A stretch of DNA of 64,000 nt, taken from the NCBI RefSeq assembly GCF_039540405.1, contig NZ_BAABEY010000021.1, positions 51,106-115,105 of the forward strand, written 5' to 3'. Positions 26,548 through 35,202 of the stretch are shown one piece after another. The number at the start of each line of letters is the position of its first letter. Position 1 is the stretch's first letter. This DNA comes from Ravibacter arvi. GTDB lineage: Bacteria > Bacteroidota > Bacteroidia > Cytophagales > Spirosomataceae. The translations under genes were made by a program, and so were the position numbers. Below the pieces are notes generated by a model. The model made no database searches. It saw nothing but the letters and a program-made list of their open reading frames with translations, and was not told the DNA's origin.

Positions 26548-29500
26548 ATGAAGAAACTGATCTCCATTTCCAGTTTCATGATGTTTCTGTTGCTGCCACT
26601 GGCCTGTAAAAAAGACGATCCGGCCCGGGACAAGCCTCCTGTGCCATCGGGGAACGTGACGGGCCAGATTGTACTCCCGGACGGCATAAGCGCAGAAGGC
26701 CTCACCGTAGTAACAAGTTTTGGCGAATTCAACCTTAAAAATAACCAGTTCAGCATGCCCGAAGCTGACCTGGATACTTACCGTCAGCTCTATCTGGGCG
26801 ACACAAAGCGCAATATCCTGTTGTTGGCCTTACAATTCCCGGGGCAGACCAATATCCGCATGGACGCCGCTTCAACCGCCGACGCCATGGTGATGCTCAA
26901 CCCGGTGGTGGCTTCACTGGACATCGAAACAAGAAAAAGGCTGCTCGTGGAATATCAGAAGCAGCCCAAGTACCCGGAGCTCGTAAAAAAGATCAGCACG
27001 GCTGTAAGCGCCGGGAAGTCTCCGCTTGATCCGGGCAATGAAGAGCTGCTCGGCGCCCTCAATGCCATTCATCGCCTGGGCGTTAAAGACGGGAAACAAG
27101 GTACGTTACGTACTTCCGGGCTGATTTCCGATAACGATGTAATAGAAAAACGGATTGTCGGGGGAAACAAACTGGGGTTAAAAAACAAACGCTCCGGGAT
27201 TACCTACATGGCCCGCACCTATGATGAAAACGACCGTCCATATACCGGGCCGCTGGATCTGGGGCAGCTCCGGACCGCGAATACTTCCATACAAGATTTG
27301 TTTTCGGATACCTTCACCTACATCACCAATTTCGGAGAATGCAATGACAACTTCGGCACAAAGGAAGTACCGGCCTTTTGCAATAAGTTTTTCCAGAACC
27401 AATTTCCCGAAGAGGTATTTTTCGAGTTCAAAACCGCAGGAAAATACAGGGTAAAGGTAGCCAATCCCCTTGCTTCCGATCGTGCAAAGGACCTGGCAGC
27501 GGCAGCGACCCTGCAGACCCTGGCCCTTACCATGGAGGAACTGATTGGAATGACCGACATCCGGTTCTTTCAGAGATTCCTTAAATCAGGCTGCTACCAG
27601 ACAGCGGCGGGGAAGATTGCGGACGAAGGACTGAAAAAACTGTTGACAAAAGCGGGAAATCTGGATCTGAAGACCGTAGTGGGGGTTCTGAACGAAACGG
27701 TCCAGGACCTCATGTCCCAAAGCGGAAAGTGCTACGTCGAACAGGCGGCAGCAACCGTGATCGACAAGAAATGGCTGGCTTACCTCGATAAAGTGAGTAA
27801 AGCAGTAAAGCGCCTGGACGCTTTCTCCAAAGTGGGGACCGTGGTAAATACGGTCCACGTCGCCAATGGCATCCTCTTTCACAAGGACTACTACGAATTC
27901 TGTATAAAATATGACGGCAGTACCCTCGCGTTCTGCGAGGAGCTGGTGGAAACTATAGGGGCGAAAAACATTACCGCATCCTCGGCTACACTTCAGGGCA
28001 GGATCAATTTCCTGAACAGCGAGAATATCGTACGGTTCGGTTTCCTCGTCGGAAGTGATCCGTCCAGGATGGTCAGCACAACGTCGCTGATCAAAAATGT
28101 AAGCGACATGCCGGGAGGATTGAAGGCCCCCCATCCTTTCGACATGTCCTTTACCTTCCAGAGCAGGGAGAAGGTTTACTACCAGGCTTTCGCCGAGAAT
28201 GAGCTGGGAATTGTACACCGCGGCCAGGTGATGGAATTTACTCCTGAACAACCCGGTCAGGGCTCCGCGGAGGTAGAAGCGGCGGTGGTAGGAAAAGGAG
28301 TCGGCGATCCGCATCTGACCACTTTTGACGGAAAAAAATTCGGCTTTATGGCTACCGGGGAATTTATTGCCGCCAAGTCCACGGTCTCCGGTGACAGGTT
28401 CGAGGTACAGGTACGCCAGCAGGAGATCAAAAGCAAAAACAACGACGGCGTTGCATCCTTCAATACGGCCATTGCGATCCACACCGGCAGCGACAAAGTG
28501 AGTGTGCTCGCGGATAAAAAAATTTACATCAACGACCAGCTCACGACCATCAAAGCCACCGGCGAAAGGCTGCGGGATGGCGGCAGCGTCAACCTGGCAG
28601 GCGCGCTGGTATCCGTAAAAACGCCGGCCGGCGATCTGGTCGAAGTCCAGCTCTACCCTGGCGACCTCGATTACTATATATGGCCGAACCCCGGCCGGAA
28701 AGGAAAATTGTGTGGGTTACAGGGCAATTTCGACGGAAACGCCCAAAATGACCTCATGACTGCCGGAGGGCAGGTAGTAGGTGAATCCTATGACGATTTG
28801 TACAAACGGTACGCCCCGGGCTGGCGGATTACCCAGGCCAATTCTCTCTTTACTTACGCCACCGGCACCAGCACTGCTACCTACACCGACACCTCATACC
28901 CCAGGAAGCAGATCACGATTACAGGCGAGCAGCGGGTAAAAGCCAGGACGGTATGCGAAAATGCCGGTGTTACCGACCCGCAGGCGCTGGAAAGCTGTAT
29001 TGAAGATGTGGCATTGACCGGCGACGCGGGTTACGCAGGCAGAGCCCGCAACGCCGAGAACAAGAAAATGCTGACCCATATCTCAATCGCCGATTTCAGC
29101 CGGCTGACACCTGATTTTGCCCTGAACGAAATGAAAGTGGCGGGATCGAACCTGGTTCCCGGCGAAGAAGGAGGAAGCATTGCCTTACGCGACAATTTCT
29201 ATATACAAAACGGCTTTGAATCTGAATACAGCTTCACCCTTACCGATGAATATGCGCCGAATGCGGGCATACGACTGGGAGGCGATTTCGATTCACAGAA
29301 CGACCTGGGATTTCGGATTGGTGTTGATTTGTACCAATTCTCGTATGAACTGGACGGTCTTTTCTTCGATGGAGAGAAAGACGTCGATTTATTTGACGGG
29401 AAGAAGCACCGGATTAAAACAGTCGTGAGGCAACGCCAGGTATCGGGCCGCTTCGAATACGAGCTTCAGCTGTTTATAGATGAAGCGGCAAAACCGCTGG

Positions 29501-29622
29501 TATTCAAGTCGGATCCGACCGAGCAGCCCGTTCTTCCCGGTGGACTCCCGAACGTCCTTAAAAATGTGCGCCTGGGCGGTGCGGGCGTAACAATTCATAG
29601 CTGGACGATGAAAGCCTTGTAA
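26548..29622 (+). CDS. Large lipoprotein with von Willebrand factor type D domain
   Basis: The 1024-residue protein has a lipobox (LLLPLACKKD). An N-terminal Ig-like segment (VTGQIVLPDGISAEGLTVVT) leads to an alpha-rich middle and a fibronectin-like region. A VWD domain at about 582-745 shows GVGDPHLTTFDGKKFGF at its start and CGLQGNFDGNAQND at its end. The C-terminus (about 860-1024) resembles a lectin/LamG-like sandwich (GGSIALRDNFYIQNGFESEY). VWD domains in bacterial surface proteins are thought to mediate adhesion or assembly. A preceding small lipoprotein gene is likely in the same operon. Function is unknown; domain calls other than VWD are tentative. Confidence 0.78.
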   Translation: MKKLISISSFMMFLLLPLACKKDDPARDKPPVPSGNVTGQIVLPDGISAEGLTVVTSFGEFNLKNNQFSMPEADLDTYRQLYLGDTKRNILLLALQFPGQTNIRMDAASTADAMVMLNPVVASLDIETRKRLLVEYQKQPKYPELVKKISTAVSAGKSPLDPGNEELLGALNAIHRLGVKDGKQGTLRTSGLISDNDVIEKRIVGGNKLGLKNKRSGITYMARTYDENDRPYTGPLDLGQLRTANTSIQDLFSDTFTYITNFGECNDNFGTKEVPAFCNKFFQNQFPEEVFFEFKTAGKYRVKVANPLASDRAKDLAAAATLQTLALTMEELIGMTDIRFFQRFLKSGCYQTAAGKIADEGLKKLLTKAGNLDLKTVVGVLNETVQDLMSQSGKCYVEQAAATVIDKKWLAYLDKVSKAVKRLDAFSKVGTVVNTVHVANGILFHKDYYEFCIKYDGSTLAFCEELVETIGAKNITASSATLQGRINFLNSENIVRFGFLVGSDPSRMVSTTSLIKNVSDMPGGLKAPHPFDMSFTFQSREKVYYQAFAENELGIVHRGQVMEFTPEQPGQGSAEVEAAVVGKGVGDPHLTTFDGKKFGFMATGEFIAAKSTVSGDRFEVQVRQQEIKSKNNDGVASFNTAIAIHTGSDKVSVLADKKIYINDQLTTIKATGERLRDGGSVNLAGALVSVKTPAGDLVEVQLYPGDLDYYIWPNPGRKGKLCGLQGNFDGNAQNDLMTAGGQVVGESYDDLYKRYAPGWRITQANSLFTYATGTSTATYTDTSYPRKQITITGEQRVKARTVCENAGVTDPQALESCIEDVALTGDAGYAGRARNAENKKMLTHISIADFSRLTPDFALNEMKVAGSNLVPGEEGGSIALRDNFYIQNGFESEYSFTLTDEYAPNAGIRLGGDFDSQNDLGFRIGVDLYQFSYELDGLFFDGEKDVDLFDGKKHRIKTVVRQRQVSGRFEYELQLFIDEAAKPLVFKSDPTEQPVLPGGLPNVLKNVRLGGAGVTIHSWTMKAL

Positions 29623-29654
29623 GGGATTGGTAACCAAACACGGCCTACCCACCG

Positions 29655-30416
29655 CTAGCTGGCGCCGGGCGACTTTCTGGTACGGACAATCTGCAGCTTT
29701 TTCATTAGTCCCCTGCGGTTAGCCTCCGAAATTTTCACTTCCACGCGGTCATCACCCATATAAATGCAGTCCCGTTCAATTTGTCTCAGGTGATCGAGGT
29801 TAATAAACAACGATTTGGACAAACGAATAAAATTGGGCTTTGTAAAATATCTTTCCAGCTTCCCGAGGTTTGTCCCGATCACCTGCGGCGCCTTCTGCCG
29901 GACAAGGTGTAGCTCCGTGCAATACCCAAGCGCCTTCAGAAAAAGGATTTCATCGGTTTTTACACGCAAATGCCCGGTTTTGAAAGGGAAATAAAAACTG
30001 TCTTCCCCTATTGTTTCCCCTCGTGAGGGTTCAGGTCTGCCGGTAAAATTCTCATAGGCAAGCCGCACCTGTATGGCCAGCTCTTCGGCCCTGAACGGTT
30101 TAAACAGATAGGCTGACGGCGCCGTTTCCGCCCCCTTGTTAACCATCTCGTCATCCGTACGCGCAGTCAGGTAAATAACTGGCGCCCAGTGCTGATCAAG
30201 GATTTCCTTTACGGCCTTTATCCCCCCGTCTTCGACTTCCCCCAGCGTAATATCGGCGATCAACAGGTCCGGCGGGTCGTTTTTTACCAACCGTACCGCT
30301 TCTTTCTGGTTGCGCGCAACGCCCGTCACCGTATGCCCCGCATCCTCCATGTATCCCCGGATATCGGCCGCGGTCATGAGGTTATCTTCAATAATAAGTA
30401 TTTTGATGGGCTCCAT
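29655..30416 (-). CDS. LytTR-family response regulator
   Basis: The 253-residue protein has a receiver domain (acidic pocket IIEDN, phospho-acceptor Asp55 in LLIADITLG, conserved Thr in IYLTARTD, Lys in LFKPF) and a C-terminal LytTR DNA-binding domain from about 145 (ILFLKALGYCTELHLV; FIRLSKSLFINLDHLRQIE). It lies 8 bases downstream of its likely kinase gene. Such pairs regulate nearby genes by binding direct repeats; no target site could be identified. Confidence 0.93.
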   Translation of the reverse strand: MEPIKILIIEDNLMTAADIRGYMEDAGHTVTGVARNQKEAVRLVKNDPPDLLIADITLGEVEDGGIKAVKEILDQHWAPVIYLTARTDDEMVNKGAETAPSAYLFKPFRAEELAIQVRLAYENFTGRPEPSRGETIGEDSFYFPFKTGHLRVKTDEILFLKALGYCTELHLVRQKAPQVIGTNLGKLERYFTKPNFIRLSKSLFINLDHLRQIERDCIYMGDDRVEVKISEANRRGLMKKLQIVRTRKSPGAS

Positions 30417-30424
30417 TCGCGCCG

Positions 30425-32128
30425 TTATTTTTTGAACTCAAGGGTAAACACAGTACCCTTATCGCGGGTAAAACGATGGGTCCCGTAAAGCTGGTTTACC
30501 TGCAATTCCACAAGCCGCATCCCGAAAGAGCCGGTTTCCCGGCCGGCTTTCAGGCCCTCAAAACCGGGGCCGTTGTCTGCAACCGTAAAGCGGATCATCC
30601 CCTCCGTTTCCAGGCAATTTACCGTCAGCACAGGTTCCGGGTTATCCGGGAAGGCATACTTACAGGCATTCATAACCAGCTCCGTCAGCAGGAATCCCAG
30701 GGAGGTAATCCGGTCGGCATCCAGTAACACAGGCGCTACCTCGTATACCTGCCGGGCATCCGCGTACCCGCAGGCAAACAAAACCCCTTCGGTCAGCTCC
30801 GGGATAAATACCGACAGATCCACATGCTCCGGGCGGGTATTGTCATAAAGTGCCCGCTGGATAATCGCCATAGACTGTACGCGCAAGCGGCTTTCCTGCA
30901 CGGCTTTCCTGGCATCCGTATCCGATAACGCCCGCGCCTGAAGGTTCAGCAGGCTTGAGATCATCTGCAGGTTATTTTTTAACCGGTGATTCTGTTCCTT
31001 CACCAACTGCCCGTTTTTCTCGCTCATGCGGTGGTTTTTACGGGATAACCGGAAAAAGAGAATGCTGACCCCCACCGCCAGGACAAAAAGCATCGCTACC
31101 GACACGATCACGTCCCGCTGTACCTTCATCAGCTTCCGGTTGAGGCCGAGTTCCCGTTTCTGCGCTTTTACAAGCGCCTCCTTCTTTCCCGTTTCATATT
31201 CGGTCTGAAGTCTCAGAAAGGCCCCGTCCCGCTCTCTGACAAAACGGGCTTTTTCATTTAGTGAGAGTCTTTTGTGATAGGCAAATGCTTCTTTCCACAT
31301 TCCGGCTTTCTCATAGTACCGCACCAGGGCGCCGTCTAGCGTGAGCGCCAACTGATAGTCATCCATTCCCTTTTCCTCGCAAAGCTGTTTGGCGCGCATC
31401 AGCAGCGCGTAGCCCCGCTGGAGTTGTCCCGCCACACAATAGGCATCCCCGAGAATGATCATCGTATTGACCACCGGTCTCCGGTTTTCTTTTGCAGAAA
31501 ATAAAGTGAGCGCTTTTTCGAGATAAGGAATACAGCGCGGGTTAGAATTCCCGTAAAACTCGGCAAACAGCAGGTTCGCCTGCGCAATCGCCGCCGTATC
31601 TTTCAACCGGATGCCGATTTTTTCCACTGCCGCGAAATAGCTCAGCGCACTGTCGGCAAAGGCTTTGTTGCCTTTTTCCCTGGCCTCTTTCTCATATCCC
31701 TGCCCCAGAAGGCTGTAGGAAGTCGTCAGTCCCGTCAGCGAACCTATCCGCTTAAAAACATCGGTGGCCATTCGGGCGTACTGCATTTCATGGCTGTTTT
31801 TCAAATAAACCGGGTATTCGGCAAGTCGGCAGTACAAACGCCCCAGTTCATACGAATCGCCGCGTGGTTCAAGGATGGCCAGCGCCCGGAGAAAATAACG
31901 GTGCGAAAGGGTATGGTCCCCGGCGAAGGTATACGCCTTTCCATAAAGGTAGTACGCCTCGGCAAGTTGCAGCGAATCCTTATTACGGAGCGCCTGCTGT
32001 TCAGCTTCCTTTGCCCGGCGGATTTTCCCGGCATTGAGCGGTAACGGCGCGCCTTCCCCGGAAACCGCAAGGGGCAGCCACAGAAACAACCATCCTGTCA
32101 ACCATGAAAAAAATCGCCGGGGCGGCAT
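30425..32128 (-). CDS. TPR-containing sensor histidine kinase, HisKA_2 type
   Basis: The 567-residue protein has a signal peptide, periplasmic TPR-like helices (about 30-320), one membrane segment (VIVSVAMLFVLAVGVSILFF, about 340-360), a HisKA_2 dimerisation domain with His near residue 381 in EQNHRLKNNLQMISSLL, and an HATPase domain (LLTELVMNACKYAFPDN; FTVADNGPGFEG). It senses a periplasmic or membrane state and phosphorylates the LytTR regulator encoded just downstream. This TPR/HisKA_2 plus LytTR pair is a frequent Bacteroidota arrangement. Confidence 0.9.
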   Translation of the reverse strand: MPPRRFFSWLTGWLFLWLPLAVSGEGAPLPLNAGKIRRAKEAEQQALRNKDSLQLAEAYYLYGKAYTFAGDHTLSHRYFLRALAILEPRGDSYELGRLYCRLAEYPVYLKNSHEMQYARMATDVFKRIGSLTGLTTSYSLLGQGYEKEAREKGNKAFADSALSYFAAVEKIGIRLKDTAAIAQANLLFAEFYGNSNPRCIPYLEKALTLFSAKENRRPVVNTMIILGDAYCVAGQLQRGYALLMRAKQLCEEKGMDDYQLALTLDGALVRYYEKAGMWKEAFAYHKRLSLNEKARFVRERDGAFLRLQTEYETGKKEALVKAQKRELGLNRKLMKVQRDVIVSVAMLFVLAVGVSILFFRLSRKNHRMSEKNGQLVKEQNHRLKNNLQMISSLLNLQARALSDTDARKAVQESRLRVQSMAIIQRALYDNTRPEHVDLSVFIPELTEGVLFACGYADARQVYEVAPVLLDADRITSLGFLLTELVMNACKYAFPDNPEPVLTVNCLETEGMIRFTVADNGPGFEGLKAGRETGSFGMRLVELQVNQLYGTHRFTRDKGTVFTLEFKK

Positions 32129-32153
32129 ATCACAAACGTCGGGGTTCAGGGGC

Positions 32154-32161
32154 CAAAACTA
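32154..32161 (-). promoter_or_regulatory. Candidate -7 box of the kinase/regulator operon
   Basis: On the minus strand TAGTTTTG matches the Bacteroidota housekeeping -7 consensus TAnnTTTG and lies 26 bases before the kinase start codon. A good -33 TTTG at the right distance was not found. Confidence 0.35.
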
Positions 32162-32267
32162 ATCAAATAGATGAGTATCCGGGCCCGGCAGGTGGCTTTT
32201 TTTTAGACAGACCCGTCAGGAACAAAACCCGCCCCGTCTGAAGAGAGACGCACGTACCCGGGGCGTC

Positions 32268-34040
32268 ATGATCCATCAACCGATATTCTACGACTACGTG
32301 ACTCAGTTTTTTTCGAGAAGGCAATTTCTGAAAACCGGTGCAGCAGGCGCGGCCGGGCTCATCACCCTTGCTCACGCACAGGCCGGCAGCTTCACCGAGC
32401 AAGCCCCCCTTATTTACCTGGATGCTTATACACGGATCGGTCCGGAAAAGGTGATACACCCCGCCAACCGGTGGCGGCTGGAAGACCTTCTCAAGGAAAT
32501 GGACCGCTGCTCCATTTCCGGGGCGCTGGTAGCCTATACGCTTTCTACCAATTACGACCTGCATCACTCCAACCTGGAACTGAGCAGCATGCTGAAGCCA
32601 TACCCCCACTTGCATGCCATCTGGAACGTGATGCCGCATCATTCCGGTGAATACCCGGCTCCGGCAGAACTGGCCGGTCTGGTGAAACAGCATAATGTCC
32701 GCGCATTCAGCATCTACCCGCAGTCCAACTCCTGGGACTGGAAATCGCCCGACAGCGAGGCCCTGTTCCGCTGGATTTCGGAGCAGAAAATGCTGGTTAT
32801 TACCCAGGCCCGCGAGCTGGGCACCTGGTCTGACGTGGATGAGTTTCTCGGCCGCTACCCGGAAGTCCCGCTACTGCTCACCAGCGCTACCTACGGTGAG
32901 CAGCGCTTTGTGCTTCCTTTGATGGCCCGCAGAAAGAACCTGCACATCAGCTTTGAAACGTTCCAGATCAACGAGGGGCTCGAATACCTGGCCGGCAAAG
33001 GGCTGGCCGACCAATTGCTTTTTGCATCAAACGCCCCCGCCATGGCGGTAGGCGCGCACCGGACTTTCGTCGACCTGGCCCGGACCGACGCCGCAACCCG
33101 GCAGAAAATAGCCGGAGGAAACCTGGCCCGGCTGCTGAAGCTGGACGGGCTGCCGAAAGCCCGGGAAAACAAAAACGAGGATGCGCTGATGGCAGCTGTC
33201 CGCCGGGGAACCGCGCCCGCGGTGCCGATCGTAGACATGCACATGCACATCCTGGACACCGGCGTGTTCGGCGTAGGACGGCATTACCGCATGCAAAACG
33301 GAGACCCGAAAGGCGTCTTCAAGGCCGTCAGCCACCTGGGGTACCAGGGCGGCGGCCTCATGAGCTGGAACGGGATCCAGAGCTTTGTTTCGGAAGCCGG
33401 GAACGAAACCACCCGCAACGCGCTGGATCTTTCTCCTGGCGGATTCTGGGGACTCGCAACCTTTGACCCGACCCATTACAGCCAGCAGGAAATGGAACAG
33501 CAGATCCGGAAGGTATATGCCGACCCCCGTTTTATCGGTATGAAACCTTACCTGTTCTTCGGTGTGGAATACCATAATGCGGTGTACGACAAATGGTGGG
33601 AGTTCGGCAACCAGCACCAGTTTTATGCGCTGATCCATCCTTCACGGGCCGACCTGCTCGAAGTAGATTCACTCGCTGCCAGGTACCCGCGGGTACGCTG
33701 GGTGGTAGCACATACCGGCAGTAATTACCGCATGGCCGACCTGGCTATTGAGATGATGAAGAAACATCCCAATGTTTACGCCGAAATTACCTTTACCTCC
33801 GTAACCGGCGGGATCATTGAGTACCTTGTAGCCGGAGCAGGCGAATCACGCGTGGTATATGGCTCCGACCTCCCGATGCGCGATCCGAGGCAACAACTGG
33901 GATGGGTCATTTTTTCCGACTTACCGCAAGCCGCCAAGGAACGCATCCTGGCGCGCAATGCGGCCGATATCATCCGGCCCTGTTTCGAACGGCTTCCCCA
34001 GCACAACCGGCCGGCTTTCCTGAAAAACGGCTACCGGTAA
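32268..34040 (+). CDS. Tat-exported protein with two amidohydrolase domains
   Basis: The 590-residue protein has a twin-arginine signal (SRRQFLKTGAAGAAGL). Two amidohydrolase-2-like TIM barrels follow. The C-terminal one (about 325-575) keeps the metal motif VDMHMHIL, a central His in HTGSNYRM and the late Asp in YGSDLPM. The N-terminal one (about 45-310) reads YLDAYTRIG where the HxH motif should be and seems to have lost the metal site. Family members hydrolyse or decarboxylate cyclic amides, lactones or aromatic acids. The gene stands alone between a two-component operon and a convergent adhesin gene. Confidence 0.85.
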   Translation: MIHQPIFYDYVTQFFSRRQFLKTGAAGAAGLITLAHAQAGSFTEQAPLIYLDAYTRIGPEKVIHPANRWRLEDLLKEMDRCSISGALVAYTLSTNYDLHHSNLELSSMLKPYPHLHAIWNVMPHHSGEYPAPAELAGLVKQHNVRAFSIYPQSNSWDWKSPDSEALFRWISEQKMLVITQARELGTWSDVDEFLGRYPEVPLLLTSATYGEQRFVLPLMARRKNLHISFETFQINEGLEYLAGKGLADQLLFASNAPAMAVGAHRTFVDLARTDAATRQKIAGGNLARLLKLDGLPKARENKNEDALMAAVRRGTAPAVPIVDMHMHILDTGVFGVGRHYRMQNGDPKGVFKAVSHLGYQGGGLMSWNGIQSFVSEAGNETTRNALDLSPGGFWGLATFDPTHYSQQEMEQQIRKVYADPRFIGMKPYLFFGVEYHNAVYDKWWEFGNQHQFYALIHPSRADLLEVDSLAARYPRVRWVVAHTGSNYRMADLAIEMMKKHPNVYAEITFTSVTGGIIEYLVAGAGESRVVYGSDLPMRDPRQQLGWVIFSDLPQAAKERILARNAADIIRPCFERLPQHNRPAFLKNGYR

Positions 34041-34043
34041 AAA

Positions 34044-34081
34044 GCAAAGCACGCCGGTCGGCTTTGACCGGTGTGCTTTGC
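34044..34081. terminator. Hairpin terminator between convergent genes
   Basis: GCAAAGCACGCCGGTC pairs with GACCGGTGTGCTTTGC (one mismatch) around a GGCTTT loop. On the minus strand it is followed by TTTTT, so it fits termination of the leftward T9SS gene, and it may also stop the rightward amidohydrolase transcript. Confidence 0.7.
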
Positions 34082-34120
34082 GTATCGTTCAGGCAAACCC
34101 GAGCCTGAAGCAGCGTAAGG

Positions 34121-35167
34121 CTAGTCTGTAAGCATCACCTTATAGGACGACTGTATTCCGTCGGACTGGTATACCTTAAGGAGATACACGCCTTTGGCCA
34201 CCAATCCTTTTACGTTGATCCCCTCCGCCGTCATGCCGTTGGCTTTGTATACCACCTTCCCTTCCATGTTGATCAGCTCAATTTTTCCGGCGTTTACGAG
34301 TCCGGCCTGCGTAAGCCGGATGAGACCCGATGTCGGATTCGGGAAGGTGTATACGATACTTTCGTTATTTCTTACCACTGCGATATTACTATAAGCAAAA
34401 GTACCGTCGAGATCGATCATTTTAAGACGATAGTAGTTCTGCCGGCTCGGTGGCGCCGCGTCTGTAAAACTGTACTTCAATTCGCGCACGCTCACTCCGT
34501 TCACTGACTTTGCCTCTACAAACCCGAGGTTCCGCCAGTGCTTTGCATCGGCGCTTCGCTGCACTTCAAAACCCTTGCTGTTCTCCTCGCTGGCGGTAGC
34601 CCATTTTAGTAATGCACCGGTTCCTTCCGCGACAGCATCGAAGTAAAGCAGCGACACGGGAAGGGAACATTCTCCCTGCACGATCACCGGGCTGCTGGCA
34701 GGACTGTAGCAATCCTGGGCGGCGTCAAAAAAGAAAGCCCAGTAGGTACCCGGCCCTGCGGCTGTCGGATCCGGTACTTCCGTGTCACCAGTTACCGGAA
34801 CCGGCGCCGAATGCCATACCAAATTCGGGGCATCCCCGCCCGGTAATGCTTTCAGATTCACCGTCGTGACCGGGCAGGCAGCGTCCATTAACGTAACCTT
34901 CGCTCCCGAACTGTAGCAATCCCCGGCAGTATCGTAAAAAAACGCCCAATAATTGGTGGGTGTACTGGTAGAAACCACCTGGGTAGGGTCCGCGACAGGG
35001 TTGGTATGCCCGGCGTCAGTAAACCACCGGATGACTACGCCGGCCGTTGCAGGGGGTGTGATTCTGGCTGTCAGGTCTACCGTGGTTTGCCCGTATGCCA
35101 TATCAGCTATCAACAAGACAGCGGCACCGAACATTATACGGAAACCCATTTCTATATTTTTTATCAT
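34121..35167 (-). CDS. Secreted Ig-like repeat protein with T9SS type A sorting domain
   Basis: The 348-residue protein has a signal peptide (IMFGAAVLLIADMAYGQ), two modules of the form 'CP..VDL..W..G.PV.DP..YWAFFYD..DCYS', a fibronectin-like segment (LLYFDAVAEGTGALLKWATA) and a C-terminal T9SS domain (YTFPNPTSGLIRL, ending GVYLLKVYQSDG). It should be exported by the type IX system and anchored or released at the surface. Its modules repeat those at the end of the 776-residue protein encoded 35 bases upstream on the same strand. Confidence 0.83.
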   Translation of the reverse strand: MIKNIEMGFRIMFGAAVLLIADMAYGQTTVDLTARITPPATAGVVIRWFTDAGHTNPVADPTQVVSTSTPTNYWAFFYDTAGDCYSSGAKVTLMDAACPVTTVNLKALPGGDAPNLVWHSAPVPVTGDTEVPDPTAAGPGTYWAFFFDAAQDCYSPASSPVIVQGECSLPVSLLYFDAVAEGTGALLKWATASEENSKGFEVQRSADAKHWRNLGFVEAKSVNGVSVRELKYSFTDAAPPSRQNYYRLKMIDLDGTFAYSNIAVVRNNESIVYTFPNPTSGLIRLTQAGLVNAGKIELINMEGKVVYKANGMTAEGINVKGLVAKGVYLLKVYQSDGIQSSYKVMLTD

Positions 35168-35202
35168 AATGATCTATATTATGGTTTCTTGCATACAGCT
35201 GC

